DNA from: Streptomyces violaceoruber
GTDB taxonomy: Bacteria > Actinomycetota > Actinomycetes > Streptomycetales > Streptomycetaceae
DNA: 64,000 nucleotides
Reading direction: 5' to 3'
NCBI GenBank assembly: GCA_000720805.1
Contig: JODI01000043.1
Span: 1 to 64,000, forward strand
The notes beneath the pieces were generated by a model. It saw only the letters and a program-made list of their open reading frames with translations. It was not told where the DNA came from and did not search any database. Of this stretch, positions 52,243-59,911 are shown piece after piece; position 1 is the stretch's first letter; each line of letters starts with the position of its first letter. Position numbers and translations under genes: made by a program.

Positions 52243-53117
52243 CCACGGCCGTCGACAGACCTCGGCGCCTGGTGCCGCGCTGGCGGGACTACGGCCGCCC
52301 CCGCGAACTCGTCCTGCGCTACCTGCTGCTGGTGTTCGTCCTGTTCATCACGGTCGGCCCGTTGGTGTGGCAGGTGCTGTCGTCGTTGAAGGGCCCGACC
52401 GAGGACGTCTTCGGCTCCGGTGCCTCACTGCTCCCGCACCACCCGACCCTGCGTGCCTACCGGCAGGTCTTCGACCAGGTCCCGGTGTGGACGTACATCA
52501 GGAACAGCCTGTTCGTCGCCGTCATCTCCATCGCCAGCCAGCTCGTCTTCTCCACGATGGCCGGGTACATGCTCTCCAAGCCCGGCTGGAAGGGCCGGAA
52601 GCTGGTCTGGGTCGTGCTGATGGCGTCCATGATGTTCCCCTTCGAGTCGATCATGGTGTCGCTGTTCCTCAGCATCCGGGACCTGGGGCTGGTCGACAAC
52701 CTGGTCGGCGTCTGGCTGCCCGGCTTCGTCGCCGCGATCAACGTCCTCATCATGCGGGCCGCGTTCCTGGCCGTGCCGCGCGAGATCGAGGACGCGGCGA
52801 TGCTGGACGGTGCGGGCGAGTGGAAGCGGTTCCGGCATCTGTACCTGCCGTCCGCGTACGGGGCGATCCTGGTCGTCACCATCAACACCTTCATCAGCGC
52901 CTGGGACGACTTCCTGTGGCCGCTGATCGTGCTGCGCACGGAGGGCCACTTCACGCTGACGCTGGGGCTGTCGCGTCTCCAGACGTCGTCGTTCGGCTAT
53001 GACCAGCGTCTGGTGATGGCGGGTTCGGTGATCTCCGTGATCCCGGTGCTGGTGCTGTTCGTGATCACCCAGCGGTGGTTCTACCGGGGCGTGTCCTCGG
53101 GGGCCGTCAAGCTCTGA
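52239..53117 (+). CDS. Sugar ABC transporter permease (MalG/UgpE type)
   Basis: This 292-residue permease has LRYLLLVFVLFITVGPLVWQVLSSLK as TM1, YRQVFDQVPVWTYIRNSLFVAVISI typical of MalG-type proteins, and the EAA loop IEDAAMLDGAGEWKRFRHLYLPSAYGAILV. It ends RWFYRGVSSGAVKL, a common end in this family (RxxxxGLTxGAVK). It is the last gene of the importer operon and overlaps the convergent GH3 gene by 11 bases. Confidence 0.94.
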   Translation: MTTAVDRPRRLVPRWRDYGRPRELVLRYLLLVFVLFITVGPLVWQVLSSLKGPTEDVFGSGASLLPHHPTLRAYRQVFDQVPVWTYIRNSLFVAVISIASQLVFSTMAGYMLSKPGWKGRKLVWVVLMASMMFPFESIMVSLFLSIRDLGLVDNLVGVWLPGFVAAINVLIMRAAFLAVPREIEDAAMLDGAGEWKRFRHLYLPSAYGAILVVTINTFISAWDDFLWPLIVLRTEGHFTLTLGLSRLQTSSFGYDQRLVMAGSVISVIPVLVLFVITQRWFYRGVSSGAVKL

Positions 53118-55392
53118 GAACCTGCGACACGGTCTCGGAGGCGGCTCCGACGTCCAGCACGACGGGCACGGCGGTGAGCGCGGCCCCGGCCGACTCGGCG
53201 ACCCGGATCTCCACGGTGCGGGACCCGGCGAGCCGGTCGGCGTCGAGGGGCAGGGTGAGTGTCCGGCACTCGCCCGGCGCGAGGTCGACACCCTCGAACG
53301 CGCACAGTTCGAGGGTGCGCGGCCAGACGGACGTGATCAGGCGTCTCAGATAGACCTGCACGACCGTACGCCCGGGCCGGTCCCCGGTGTTGGTGACGTC
53401 GACCTCGACGGTGGGCCCCGGTTCGGCGGTGTGGCCGGACGGACGTGGCGTGCCGTAGGCGAAGCTCGTGTACGACAGCCCGTGTCCGAAGGGGTGGAGG
53501 GGCTCGGCGCTCTCGTCGACGTAGCCGCCGTACTCGATGTCCTTGTGGTTGTAGTAGACGGGGAGTTGGGCCACCGAGCGCGGGACGGACACCGGAAGCC
53601 GTCCGGCCGGCTCCGCGAGCCCGAGCAGTACCTCGGCGATCGCCTCACCGCCCCACGGGCCCGGGTACCAGGCGGTGAGCAGGGCGCCCGCGGTGTCGGG
53701 GACGACATGCGGGCGGCCCTGGACGAGGACCGCCACGGTGGGCGTGCCCGTCGCGACGACGGCGTCCAGCAGGGCGTACTGCGCGGTGCCGAGCCGCAGT
53801 CGGGCCAGGTCGACGCCCTCGCCGCAGGTCATCTCGGACACGGCGGTCCGTGCCGCCCCGTTGGCCGCGAAGTCGGTGTCGGGGGTGCGGGCGCTGCTGC
53901 CGCCCAGCACCAGCACGGCCACGTCACAGGCGGCCGCCGCGGTGACCGCCTCGGGGATGCCGGAGAGGTCGCCGCCGGTGAGGGCACAGCCGGGGACGTG
54001 GCGGATGTCGACGCCGGGCGGGGCGAGTCGCCGCAGCCCGTCGAGGACACTGGTGCCGGTGCCGGGACGCTGCGGGGCGGTGTAGTCGCCCGACTGGTGG
54101 GCTGTGGTGGCGGACTGGGGTCCGAGTACGGCGATGCGGGAGACGTCCGGCCCGATGGGCAGGACGCGGCCGTCGTTGCGGAGGAGAGTGACGGCGGCGC
54201 GGGCGACGGCCGTGCTCATCTGCCTGCCGCCGACCGGGAAGTCCGTTGTGGTGCCTTGCTGTTCGAACAGCCCCAGCCGGAACTTGAGCCGCAGCACCCG
54301 GGCCACGGCGGTGTCGAGGGCGTCCTCGCTCACCAGCCCTCGCTCGACCGCCTCCTCCAGGTGCGTGAACCCCTCGTCCCAAAGGCTCAGGTCCACGCCG
54401 GAGTTGAGGGCGAGGGCGCCCGCGGAGGTCTTGTCGCCGGTGATCCGGGCCAGCCGGTCCACGGCCAGACCGTCGGCCATGACCAGCCCGTCGAAGCCCC
54501 AGCGCTCCCGCAACAGGCCGGTGAGCAGGGCCCGGTTGCCGGAGCAGGGCATCCCGTCGACCTCGTTGTACGCGGCCATGACCGCGGCGGCGCCGGCGCG
54601 GACGCCGGCCCGGGCGGCGGGGAGGTGGATCTCGTGGAGTTCGCGGAGTCCGAGCTCGGCCTCGGCGGAGTTGCGGCCGCCGACGGTGGCGCCCTGCCCG
54701 GCGAAGTGCTTGAGGACGACGGGGGCCTTGTCGGCGGCGAACCGGTCGCCGGAGCCCTGCATCCCCCTCACCAGCGCCTCGGTGAGACGGGCCGCCAGGT
54801 ACGGGTCCTCGCCGAAGCACTCCTCGGTGCGGCCCCAGCGCGGGTCCCGGGCGATGTCGAGGGCCGAGACCAGGGCGACATGGCCGCCCCGGGCCCGCAG
54901 CTCGGCGGCGGCGTGCGCGGCGGCCTCCTCGTACAGGCCGGGGTCCCAGGTGGCGCCCACGGCGAGATTCACCGGCAGGACCGTCCCGTCGAGGGCCATG
55001 TGTCCGTGCGGCACCTCCTCGACGAACAGGGCCGGGATGCCGAGCCGGCTGCGCTCCACGACATGCCGCTGCACCAGGTCGGCGAGGGCGGCCCCGTCCC
55101 GCGCTCCGGGCCCCTCGCCATGGGCGACCCCGGACCAGGCGTCCGCGCGCTGGAGCCCGTACAGGGCACCGAGTCCGGCGAAGCGTTCGGTCTCGGCGTA
55201 CAGAGCGTCGGTCAGCTCGAAGCCCCGGACGGTGCGACAGTAGGCGTCCCAGCCGTACATCCGCTGGTTGACCTGGCCGACCTTCTCTCGCAGTGTCATC
55301 CGGGAGAGCAGATCGCGGACCCGGGCGCCGACGGGGGCGGCGGGGTCGCGGTAGAGCACGCTGGGACGGCGGCGACGTTCCGAGTCGGTCAC
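53107..55392 (-). CDS. GH3 glycosidase (beta-glucosidase/beta-xylosidase-like), cytoplasmic
   Basis: The 761-residue GH3 enzyme has three domains. The TIM barrel has RMTLREKVGQVNQRMYG, DPRWGRTEECFGEDPYL, VLKHFAGQG and the nucleophile region GFDGLVMADGLAV. The alpha/beta sandwich has RIAVLGPQSATT, GTGTSVLDGLR and VLVLGGSSARTPDTDF. The C-terminal FnIII-like domain has PFGHGLSYTSFAYG and VTNTGDRPGRTVVQVYL. There is no signal peptide. The GTG start overlaps the last of three mini-ORFs by GTGA. It probably removes a beta-linked sugar from the imported glycan. Confidence 0.9.
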   Translation of the reverse strand: MTDSERRRRPSVLYRDPAAPVGARVRDLLSRMTLREKVGQVNQRMYGWDAYCRTVRGFELTDALYAETERFAGLGALYGLQRADAWSGVAHGEGPGARDGAALADLVQRHVVERSRLGIPALFVEEVPHGHMALDGTVLPVNLAVGATWDPGLYEEAAAHAAAELRARGGHVALVSALDIARDPRWGRTEECFGEDPYLAARLTEALVRGMQGSGDRFAADKAPVVLKHFAGQGATVGGRNSAEAELGLRELHEIHLPAARAGVRAGAAAVMAAYNEVDGMPCSGNRALLTGLLRERWGFDGLVMADGLAVDRLARITGDKTSAGALALNSGVDLSLWDEGFTHLEEAVERGLVSEDALDTAVARVLRLKFRLGLFEQQGTTTDFPVGGRQMSTAVARAAVTLLRNDGRVLPIGPDVSRIAVLGPQSATTAHQSGDYTAPQRPGTGTSVLDGLRRLAPPGVDIRHVPGCALTGGDLSGIPEAVTAAAACDVAVLVLGGSSARTPDTDFAANGAARTAVSEMTCGEGVDLARLRLGTAQYALLDAVVATGTPTVAVLVQGRPHVVPDTAGALLTAWYPGPWGGEAIAEVLLGLAEPAGRLPVSVPRSVAQLPVYYNHKDIEYGGYVDESAEPLHPFGHGLSYTSFAYGTPRPSGHTAEPGPTVEVDVTNTGDRPGRTVVQVYLRRLITSVWPRTLELCAFEGVDLAPGECRTLTLPLDADRLAGSRTVEIRVAESAGAALTAVPVVLDVGAASETVSQVLRA

Positions 55393-55502
55393 CGGACACC
55401 GCCCGCGCGAGCAAGCCGGCTCAGGGCCACGGCACCCCGGCAGCCGCCGGCAACACGGCCGAGCCGGACCCGGGCCGCAAGGCGCCGGCAGCGCGGCTCC
55501 AT
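55389..55502 (-). CDS. Mini-ORF 3: 37-residue copy of the kinase tail
   Basis: The reading frame starts MEPRCRRLAARVRLGRVAGG and ends ALSRLARAGGVR, resembling the kinase's own end (VADGSRGAVALARLARVGGVG). ATG lies five bases after the stop of mini-ORF 2. Its TGA overlaps the GH3 GTG (GTGA), so translation of the GH3 gene may depend on it. It may be only a by-product of tandem duplication; no ribosome-binding site is obvious. Confidence 0.35.
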   Translation of the reverse strand: MEPRCRRLAARVRLGRVAGGCRGAVALSRLARAGGVR

Positions 55503-55507
55503 GCCGC

Positions 55508-55633
55508 TCACCCGACCCCACCGACCCGAGCGAGCCGGCCAGAGCCACCGCGCCCCGGGGAACCCCCGGCGACCGGGCCGACGACCCGGGCCAGGGCCCC
55601 GAGACGGACCGTAGGACAGAGGCACAGCTCCAT
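55508..55633 (-). CDS. Mini-ORF 2: 41-residue copy related to the kinase tail
   Basis: This frame encodes MELCLCPTVRLGALARVVGP and ends SGRLARVGGVG, the same last residues as the kinase. The middle is out of frame relative to the kinase because of a one-base change. ATG lies five bases after the stop of mini-ORF 1. Coding function is doubtful; it is listed because the stop-5-base-ATG pattern repeats exactly. Confidence 0.3.
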   Translation of the reverse strand: MELCLCPTVRLGALARVVGPVAGGSPGRGGSGRLARVGGVG

Positions 55634-55638
55634 GCCGG

Positions 55639-55749
55639 TCACCGGGCACCCCCCGCGCGGAGCCGCGCCAGAGCCACCGCGCCCCGGCAACCGTCGGCAA
55701 CACGGCCGAGCCGGACCCGGGCCGCAAGGCGCCGGCAGTGTGGCTCCAT
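55639..55749 (-). CDS. Mini-ORF 1: 36-residue copy of the kinase tail
   Basis: This frame encodes MEPHCRRLAARVRLGRVADG, then CRGAVALARLRAGGAR, parallel to the kinase end VADGSRGAVALARLARVGGVG. ATG is five bases after the kinase stop codon. It is the first of three consecutive mini-ORFs between the kinase and GH3 genes. It may represent tandem duplication of the kinase 3' end rather than a selected gene. Confidence 0.35.
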   Translation of the reverse strand: MEPHCRRLAARVRLGRVADGCRGAVALARLRAGGAR

Positions 55750-55754
55750 GCCGC

Positions 55755-56765
55755 TCACCCGACCCCACCGACCCGAGCGAGCCGGGCCAGAGCCACCGCG
55801 CCCCGGGAGCCGTCGGCGACCCAGTCGAGGGTGGGTCCGAGGGTCCGGAGGCGGGCCGTGAGACGGGCCGTGAGGGGGCCCTCGGGGCCGAGGAGGCCGC
55901 CGGTGGCGACGATGCGTTCGCCGGGGGCCGGCTCCAACGCCCGCACCGTGTGGGCCAGTTGGTCTGCCGCCTCGTCCAGGATGGCGGTGGCCACGGCGTC
56001 CTTCTCCTCCGCCGCCTCGGCCACCAGCGGAGCGAACCGGGCGAGCCGGATCGGGGCCTCGGCCATGACCGCGGGGAGCAGGTGCCGGCGGTAGGCCTCG
56101 CGATGTGAGCGGGCCCAGGCGCCGTCGGTGTCGTACGGCAGGACCTCGGCCGGCAGGCCCAGGGCCCGCCCGACCACCGCCGCGAGTGCCGTCGCCGGTC
56201 CCCGCCCGTCCGCCATGCGCAGACCGGCCCGAACCGCGGACCGGCCGATCCAGAACCCGCTGCCCTCGTCGCCGAGCAGCCAGCCGTCGCCGTCCACGGT
56301 GGCCGTGCCGCGCCGGCCGGTGATGCGCATCGCGACCGCGCCGGTGCCGGCCACCAGGGCGAGTCCGTCGGCCGGGGTGCCCGGCGCGGCGGCGAAGGCG
56401 GCCTCGATGTCGCTGCAGACGGCGACCGGTCCGGGCGGGACGCCCACCCGGGCCAGGGCCGCGGTGAGGGCGGACCGGGCGTTGACGTGCCCGGGGTCGT
56501 CCGGGGAGGCGGCGGTGGCACCCGCGAAACCGCCGGCGACGGCCACCACGTTCCCGTGGGCCCCCTCCGGCAGCGCACGCGCGATGGCCTCCGCCAGGTG
56601 CTCGGTGAGCCGCGGCACCGGCACGGTCAGGGCGTTGCCGGGACCGCCGGCGCCCTCGCCGAGCAGGAGACCGCCGTCGTCCGCGGCGGCGGCGAGGACG
56701 GCACGGGTGTGCGTACCACCGGCGTCGAGACCGATGACCAGATCCTGGTTCAAATCATTGCTCAT
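55755..56765 (-). CDS. N-acetylglucosamine kinase-like protein (BadF/BadG/BcrA/BcrD ATPase family)
   Basis: This 336-residue kinase has an actin/hexokinase fold. It shows VIGLDAGGTHTRAVLA at the N-terminus, VCSDIEAAFAA, LVAGTGAVAMRITG, GWLLGDEGSGFWIGRSAV and IVATGGLLGPEGPL, all matching the GlcNAc-kinase branch of the family. It would phosphorylate GlcNAc released by the locus's glycosidases, giving the ligand for the SIS and RpiR proteins. The ATG at 56765 is divergent from the GH5 gene across 49 bases. Its C-terminal 20 residues are the source of the repeats just downstream. Confidence 0.88.
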   Translation of the reverse strand: MSNDLNQDLVIGLDAGGTHTRAVLAAAADDGGLLLGEGAGGPGNALTVPVPRLTEHLAEAIARALPEGAHGNVVAVAGGFAGATAASPDDPGHVNARSALTAALARVGVPPGPVAVCSDIEAAFAAAPGTPADGLALVAGTGAVAMRITGRRGTATVDGDGWLLGDEGSGFWIGRSAVRAGLRMADGRGPATALAAVVGRALGLPAEVLPYDTDGAWARSHREAYRRHLLPAVMAEAPIRLARFAPLVAEAAEEKDAVATAILDEAADQLAHTVRALEPAPGERIVATGGLLGPEGPLTARLTARLRTLGPTLDWVADGSRGAVALARLARVGGVG

Positions 56766-56790
56766 TACTGACTATGGTGGTTGATACATT
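56746..56790. promoter_or_regulatory. Operator candidate between the GlcNAc-kinase-like and GH5 genes
   Basis: TGGTTCAAATC (56746-56756, inside the first kinase codons) carries the GGTTCAA half-site. ATGGTGGTTGATACATTC (56774-56791) matches GGTGGCTGATACATTC before the RpiR-type gene at about 43765-43780. The repeated GATACAT could be part of a -10 element. The match to the other palindromes is partial. Confidence 0.45.
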
Positions 56791-56814
56791 CGCGCAGTAC
56801 AAGGGGCAGAACAA

Positions 56815-58077
56815 GTGGCAGAACAAGTGCGGCGCAGGCCCGGACCCGAGGAGGATCCCATTCGTACACTCCGCTTCGGCGTCAACTACACGCCCCGCCG
56901 CGGCTGGTTCCACGCCTGGCACGACTTCGACCCGGCGCACGCGCGCGAGGATCTGGAGCAGATAGCCGGGCTCGGTCTCGACCACGTCCGGATCTTCCAC
57001 CTCTGGCCGCTCCTCCAGCCCAACCGCACGTTCGTCCGCCCCGCCGCCGTGGACCAGCTGGCGCAGCTCGTCGACCTGGCGGGCGAGGCCGGTCTCGACG
57101 TCCTCGTGGACGGCGTGCAGGGCCATCTGTCGAGCTTCGACTTCTACCCGGAGTGGACCCGTAGCTGGCACCACCGCAACGTGTTCACGGACCCGGAGGC
57201 GATCGAGGCGCAGGCCGAGCTGCTGCGCACCCTCGGGCACGCCCTGGCCGACCGCCCGAACCTGCTCGGCCTCCAGCTGGGCAACGAGCTCAACAACCTG
57301 GTCGAACACAACCCGGTGACGGCGGCGGAGGTCGACCACTACCTCGACACCCTGCTGGCCGCCGCCCGCGAGGGCCTGCGCCCGGGCCACCTGGCCACCC
57401 ACTCCGCGTACGACGCCGCCTGGTACGGCGACGACCACCCCTTCACCCCCCGGGCCTCGGCGCGCAAGGGCGATCTGACCACCGTCCACCCGTGGGTGTT
57501 CTCCGGCGACTGCGCCCGCCGCTACGGCCCCCGCTCCCCGCAGGTGCTGCACCTCGCCGAGTACGGCACGGAGCTGGCCGTCGCGTACGCGGAGGATCCG
57601 GCCCGGCCCGTCTGGGTCCAGGAGACCGGCGCGCCCGAGCCGCACATCCCGGCCGCCGACGCACCCGCCTTCGCGCGGGCGACCCTGCGCAACGCGGCCG
57701 AGTGCACGGCCCTGTGGGGGGTGACCTGGTGGTGCTCCCACGACGTGGACCGGGCCCTGGCCGATTACCCGGAACTGGAGTACACGCTGGGCCTGTTCGA
57801 CTCGGCGGGCCGCGCCAAGCCGATCGCCGACGCCCTCGCCGCCACCGTCGCCGGCCTGCGCGCCGAACCGCCCGCGCCCCTGCCGCGCGAGAGGGCTTTG
57901 GTCCTGGACTGCTCCCCGGCCACCCGTTCGGTGTCCGGTCCGGGCGGCGCGTTCTTCGAGGAGTGGATGCGGCAGCGCACGGAGGGCGTCCGCCCGGCGG
58001 TGGTCCTGACCGGGCGCGCGGACGACCCTCAGTACCTGGCGGCACGCGGGATCAAGGAGCTCGTACGACTGCCCTGA
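56815..58077 (+). CDS. GH5_18-like beta-mannosidase
   Basis: The 420-residue clan GH-A glycosidase has no signal peptide. It begins LRFGVNYTPRRGWFHAWHDFD, then DHVRIFHLWPLLQPNRTFV and VDGVQGHLSSFDFYPEWTRSWHHRNVFTDPE. The acid/base Glu is in GLQLGNELNN, and the nucleophile Glu is in VWVQETGAPEPHI. This set of motifs resembles GH5 subfamily 18, some members of which split Man-beta-1,4-GlcNAc from N-glycan cores. GTG 56815 has AAGGGG eight bases upstream. Its position beside the alpha-mannosidase and GlcNAc-kinase-like genes fits that activity. Subfamily is assigned by resemblance. Confidence 0.82.
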   Translation: MAEQVRRRPGPEEDPIRTLRFGVNYTPRRGWFHAWHDFDPAHAREDLEQIAGLGLDHVRIFHLWPLLQPNRTFVRPAAVDQLAQLVDLAGEAGLDVLVDGVQGHLSSFDFYPEWTRSWHHRNVFTDPEAIEAQAELLRTLGHALADRPNLLGLQLGNELNNLVEHNPVTAAEVDHYLDTLLAAAREGLRPGHLATHSAYDAAWYGDDHPFTPRASARKGDLTTVHPWVFSGDCARRYGPRSPQVLHLAEYGTELAVAYAEDPARPVWVQETGAPEPHIPAADAPAFARATLRNAAECTALWGVTWWCSHDVDRALADYPELEYTLGLFDSAGRAKPIADALAATVAGLRAEPPAPLPRERALVLDCSPATRSVSGPGGAFFEEWMRQRTEGVRPAVVLTGRADDPQYLAARGIKELVRLP

Positions 58078-58248
58078 GGTCCTGGGCGGTCCCGGCCCAC
58101 GACCGGTCGGCAGGCAGGCACAACAGACCACTGGCCCGCCGCGCTGTTCACCGTGGCCGCGCGGCGACGCGGAGTGCGGCTGCCCGAACAGACACAGCGG
58201 AGTACCAGCCCGCAGGAACAGCCAAGCACCCGCCCGCAAGCGCCGCGC

Positions 58249-59730
58249 TCAGGCGCCGGTCAGGACCTCGGCCACCGCCCGCAGGTTCACCCGGCCCCGT
58301 CCGAACGAGCACAGGGCGTCGCCGTCCGGCAACCCGGTGGCCACGCGTACCGCGTCCGGCCGCCGGGCCAGCAGGGTGTCCCGCAGGTGCCGCTGCCAGG
58401 GGTACAGCCCCGCGTCGCAGGTGGCGACGATCAGCGGGGCCCCTTCCGCGAGGCGCACGATTCCGTCCACGAGGGAGGCCGGGTCCGCGGCCTCTCCGGT
58501 GACCGTGGTCCCGGTGGCCGTCGGATCGACGGCGCGCACTTCGCTCAGCAGGTCCTCGCCGCCCCAGTTGAGCGCCGGGTGCGGCGGCGGGAACAGGTCG
58601 ACGACATGGGCGCCCGGCACCGGCCCGCCCGTCCCCTGGCCGCGGACGGCCCGGCGCGCGGCCTCCAGCCCGGCTCCCGCGTCCCAGGGTGCGAGGGCGA
58701 GGGCGGGGACGGCGTACCGTGCGGCGAGCCGCCGCACCCGCTCCGCGGCCTCCATGACGCGCTCCTCGGGCAGCAGCCGGGAGTGCAGCGCGCCGATCAC
58801 CGCGTCCCGGCAGGACAGGGTGACCTCCAGATCCGGTACGGCGACGATGACCTGGTCCGCTCCGGCGGCGAGGGCGATCCGCGCCCCGGCCTCCTCGCCG
58901 TACCGGTCGGCTATCGCCTTCATCTCCAGGGCGTCGGTGACCAGCACCCCGTCGAAGCCCAGGTCGAGCCGGAGCAGGTCGCCCAGGATGCGGCGGCTGA
59001 GGGTGGCCGGCCGGTTGGCGTCCAGCGCCGGGAATACGACATGGGCACTCATCAGCATCGGCACGCCCGCGGCGACGGCGGCCCGGAAGGGCGCGAGGTC
59101 GAGTTCCTCGTACGGGCGCGGGTCGACGGCCAGCTCGTGGTGGCTGTCGGTGAGGGTGCCGCCGTGTCCGGGGAAGTGCTTGGCGCAGGAGGCGATGCCC
59201 CGGGCCTCGGTGGCCGCGATCCAGGCGCGGACGTGGCGGGCGACCAGTTCGGGGTCGGTGCCGAAGGCGCGGGTGCGCACGATGGGGTTGTCCGGCTGGT
59301 GCTGGACGTCGGCGACGGGGGCGTAGGAGGCGGTGATGCCGAGGCCGGCCAGATGCCCGGCGAGCGCGTCGGCACAGCGGGCGGTCAGCACGGTGTCGTC
59401 GACGACGCCGAGGGCGTAGGAGCCGGGGACGTCCGGCGCGCCCGCGCCGACCAGGTGGCCGATGCCGCCGCCCTCGTTGTCGATGCCCACCAGCAGGTCG
59501 GGGCGCAGGGACCGCAGGGTGTCGGTGAGCCGGCGCACCTGCTCGGCGTCCCGTACGTTCCGGGTGAACAGGATGACGCCGCCCAGGCCCCGGTCGACCA
59601 GCCGCTTCAGGGTGTCCGGAACGACCGAGGTCCCCTCGAACCCGGCGACCAGACAGCGGTGCGCGGCCTCGTCGAGGTCGACGGGGAGAGCGGCACGGAA
59701 GGTCTGCTCGAAGTGGGTCACCCCGGACAT
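58249..59730 (-). CDS. GH3 beta-N-acetylhexosaminidase (NagZ-like)
   Basis: The 493-residue enzyme has the NagZ signature: LLVGIDNEGGGIGHL, SYAPVADVQHQPDNPIVRTRAFG, KHFPGHGGTLTDSHHELAVD (with the Asp-His catalytic pair in DSH) and GVLVTDALEMKAI (nucleophile Asp). A C-terminal alpha/beta domain of about 150 residues follows. No signal peptide is seen, so it would cleave GlcNAc from short oligosaccharides or muropeptides inside the cell. ATG 59730 is used; a GTG three codons later has better GAGG spacing. TTGACT lies upstream (59757-59752), and a GATGAACC half-site at about 59773-59766 may place it in the local regulon. Confidence 0.88.
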   Translation of the reverse strand: MSGVTHFEQTFRAALPVDLDEAAHRCLVAGFEGTSVVPDTLKRLVDRGLGGVILFTRNVRDAEQVRRLTDTLRSLRPDLLVGIDNEGGGIGHLVGAGAPDVPGSYALGVVDDTVLTARCADALAGHLAGLGITASYAPVADVQHQPDNPIVRTRAFGTDPELVARHVRAWIAATEARGIASCAKHFPGHGGTLTDSHHELAVDPRPYEELDLAPFRAAVAAGVPMLMSAHVVFPALDANRPATLSRRILGDLLRLDLGFDGVLVTDALEMKAIADRYGEEAGARIALAAGADQVIVAVPDLEVTLSCRDAVIGALHSRLLPEERVMEAAERVRRLAARYAVPALALAPWDAGAGLEAARRAVRGQGTGGPVPGAHVVDLFPPPHPALNWGGEDLLSEVRAVDPTATGTTVTGEAADPASLVDGIVRLAEGAPLIVATCDAGLYPWQRHLRDTLLARRPDAVRVATGLPDGDALCSFGRGRVNLRAVAEVLTGA

Positions 59731-59827
59731 CCTCTGGCTCGGTCAGCCGGAAGTCAACAGTTCGACGGTTCATCGATTCAGACAAGGCCGGGTGGGCGGG
59801 CCGCCCGGACGACCTGGGCCACACCAC

Positions 59828-59867
59828 CTCCCTGTGCCTCCCTGTGCCTCCCTGTGCCTCCCTGTGC
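59828..59867. repeat. Four tandem copies of CTCCCTGTGC
   Basis: Four perfect 10-base units run without a break in the gap between the NagZ-like and PknG-like genes, ending about 45 bases before the ATG at 59912. It is a simple-sequence tract. A regulatory effect through copy-number change is possible but unproven. Confidence 0.9.
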
Positions 59868-59911
59868 GGCAACGGGAGCATTTCCGGCCCGCGCGTCTAT
59901 CCTGAGGCGGC

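Larger units (their letters stand above)
55449..55807. repeat. Near-identical direct repeat of about 111 bp spanning the kinase end and mini-ORFs
   Basis: Copy A (55696-55807) covers the last codons of the kinase and most of mini-ORF 1. Copy B (55449-55559) covers the end of mini-ORF 2 and most of mini-ORF 3. They differ by only two substitutions and one single-base deletion as read by eye. Copies start 247 bases apart. The very high identity points to a recent duplication or ongoing gene conversion. Confidence 0.85.

Noticed and set aside
59828..59867. CRISPR array
   Set aside because: The units are 10 bases with no spacers and no cas genes nearby. It is a simple tandem repeat, as are the decamers at 3310-3359.
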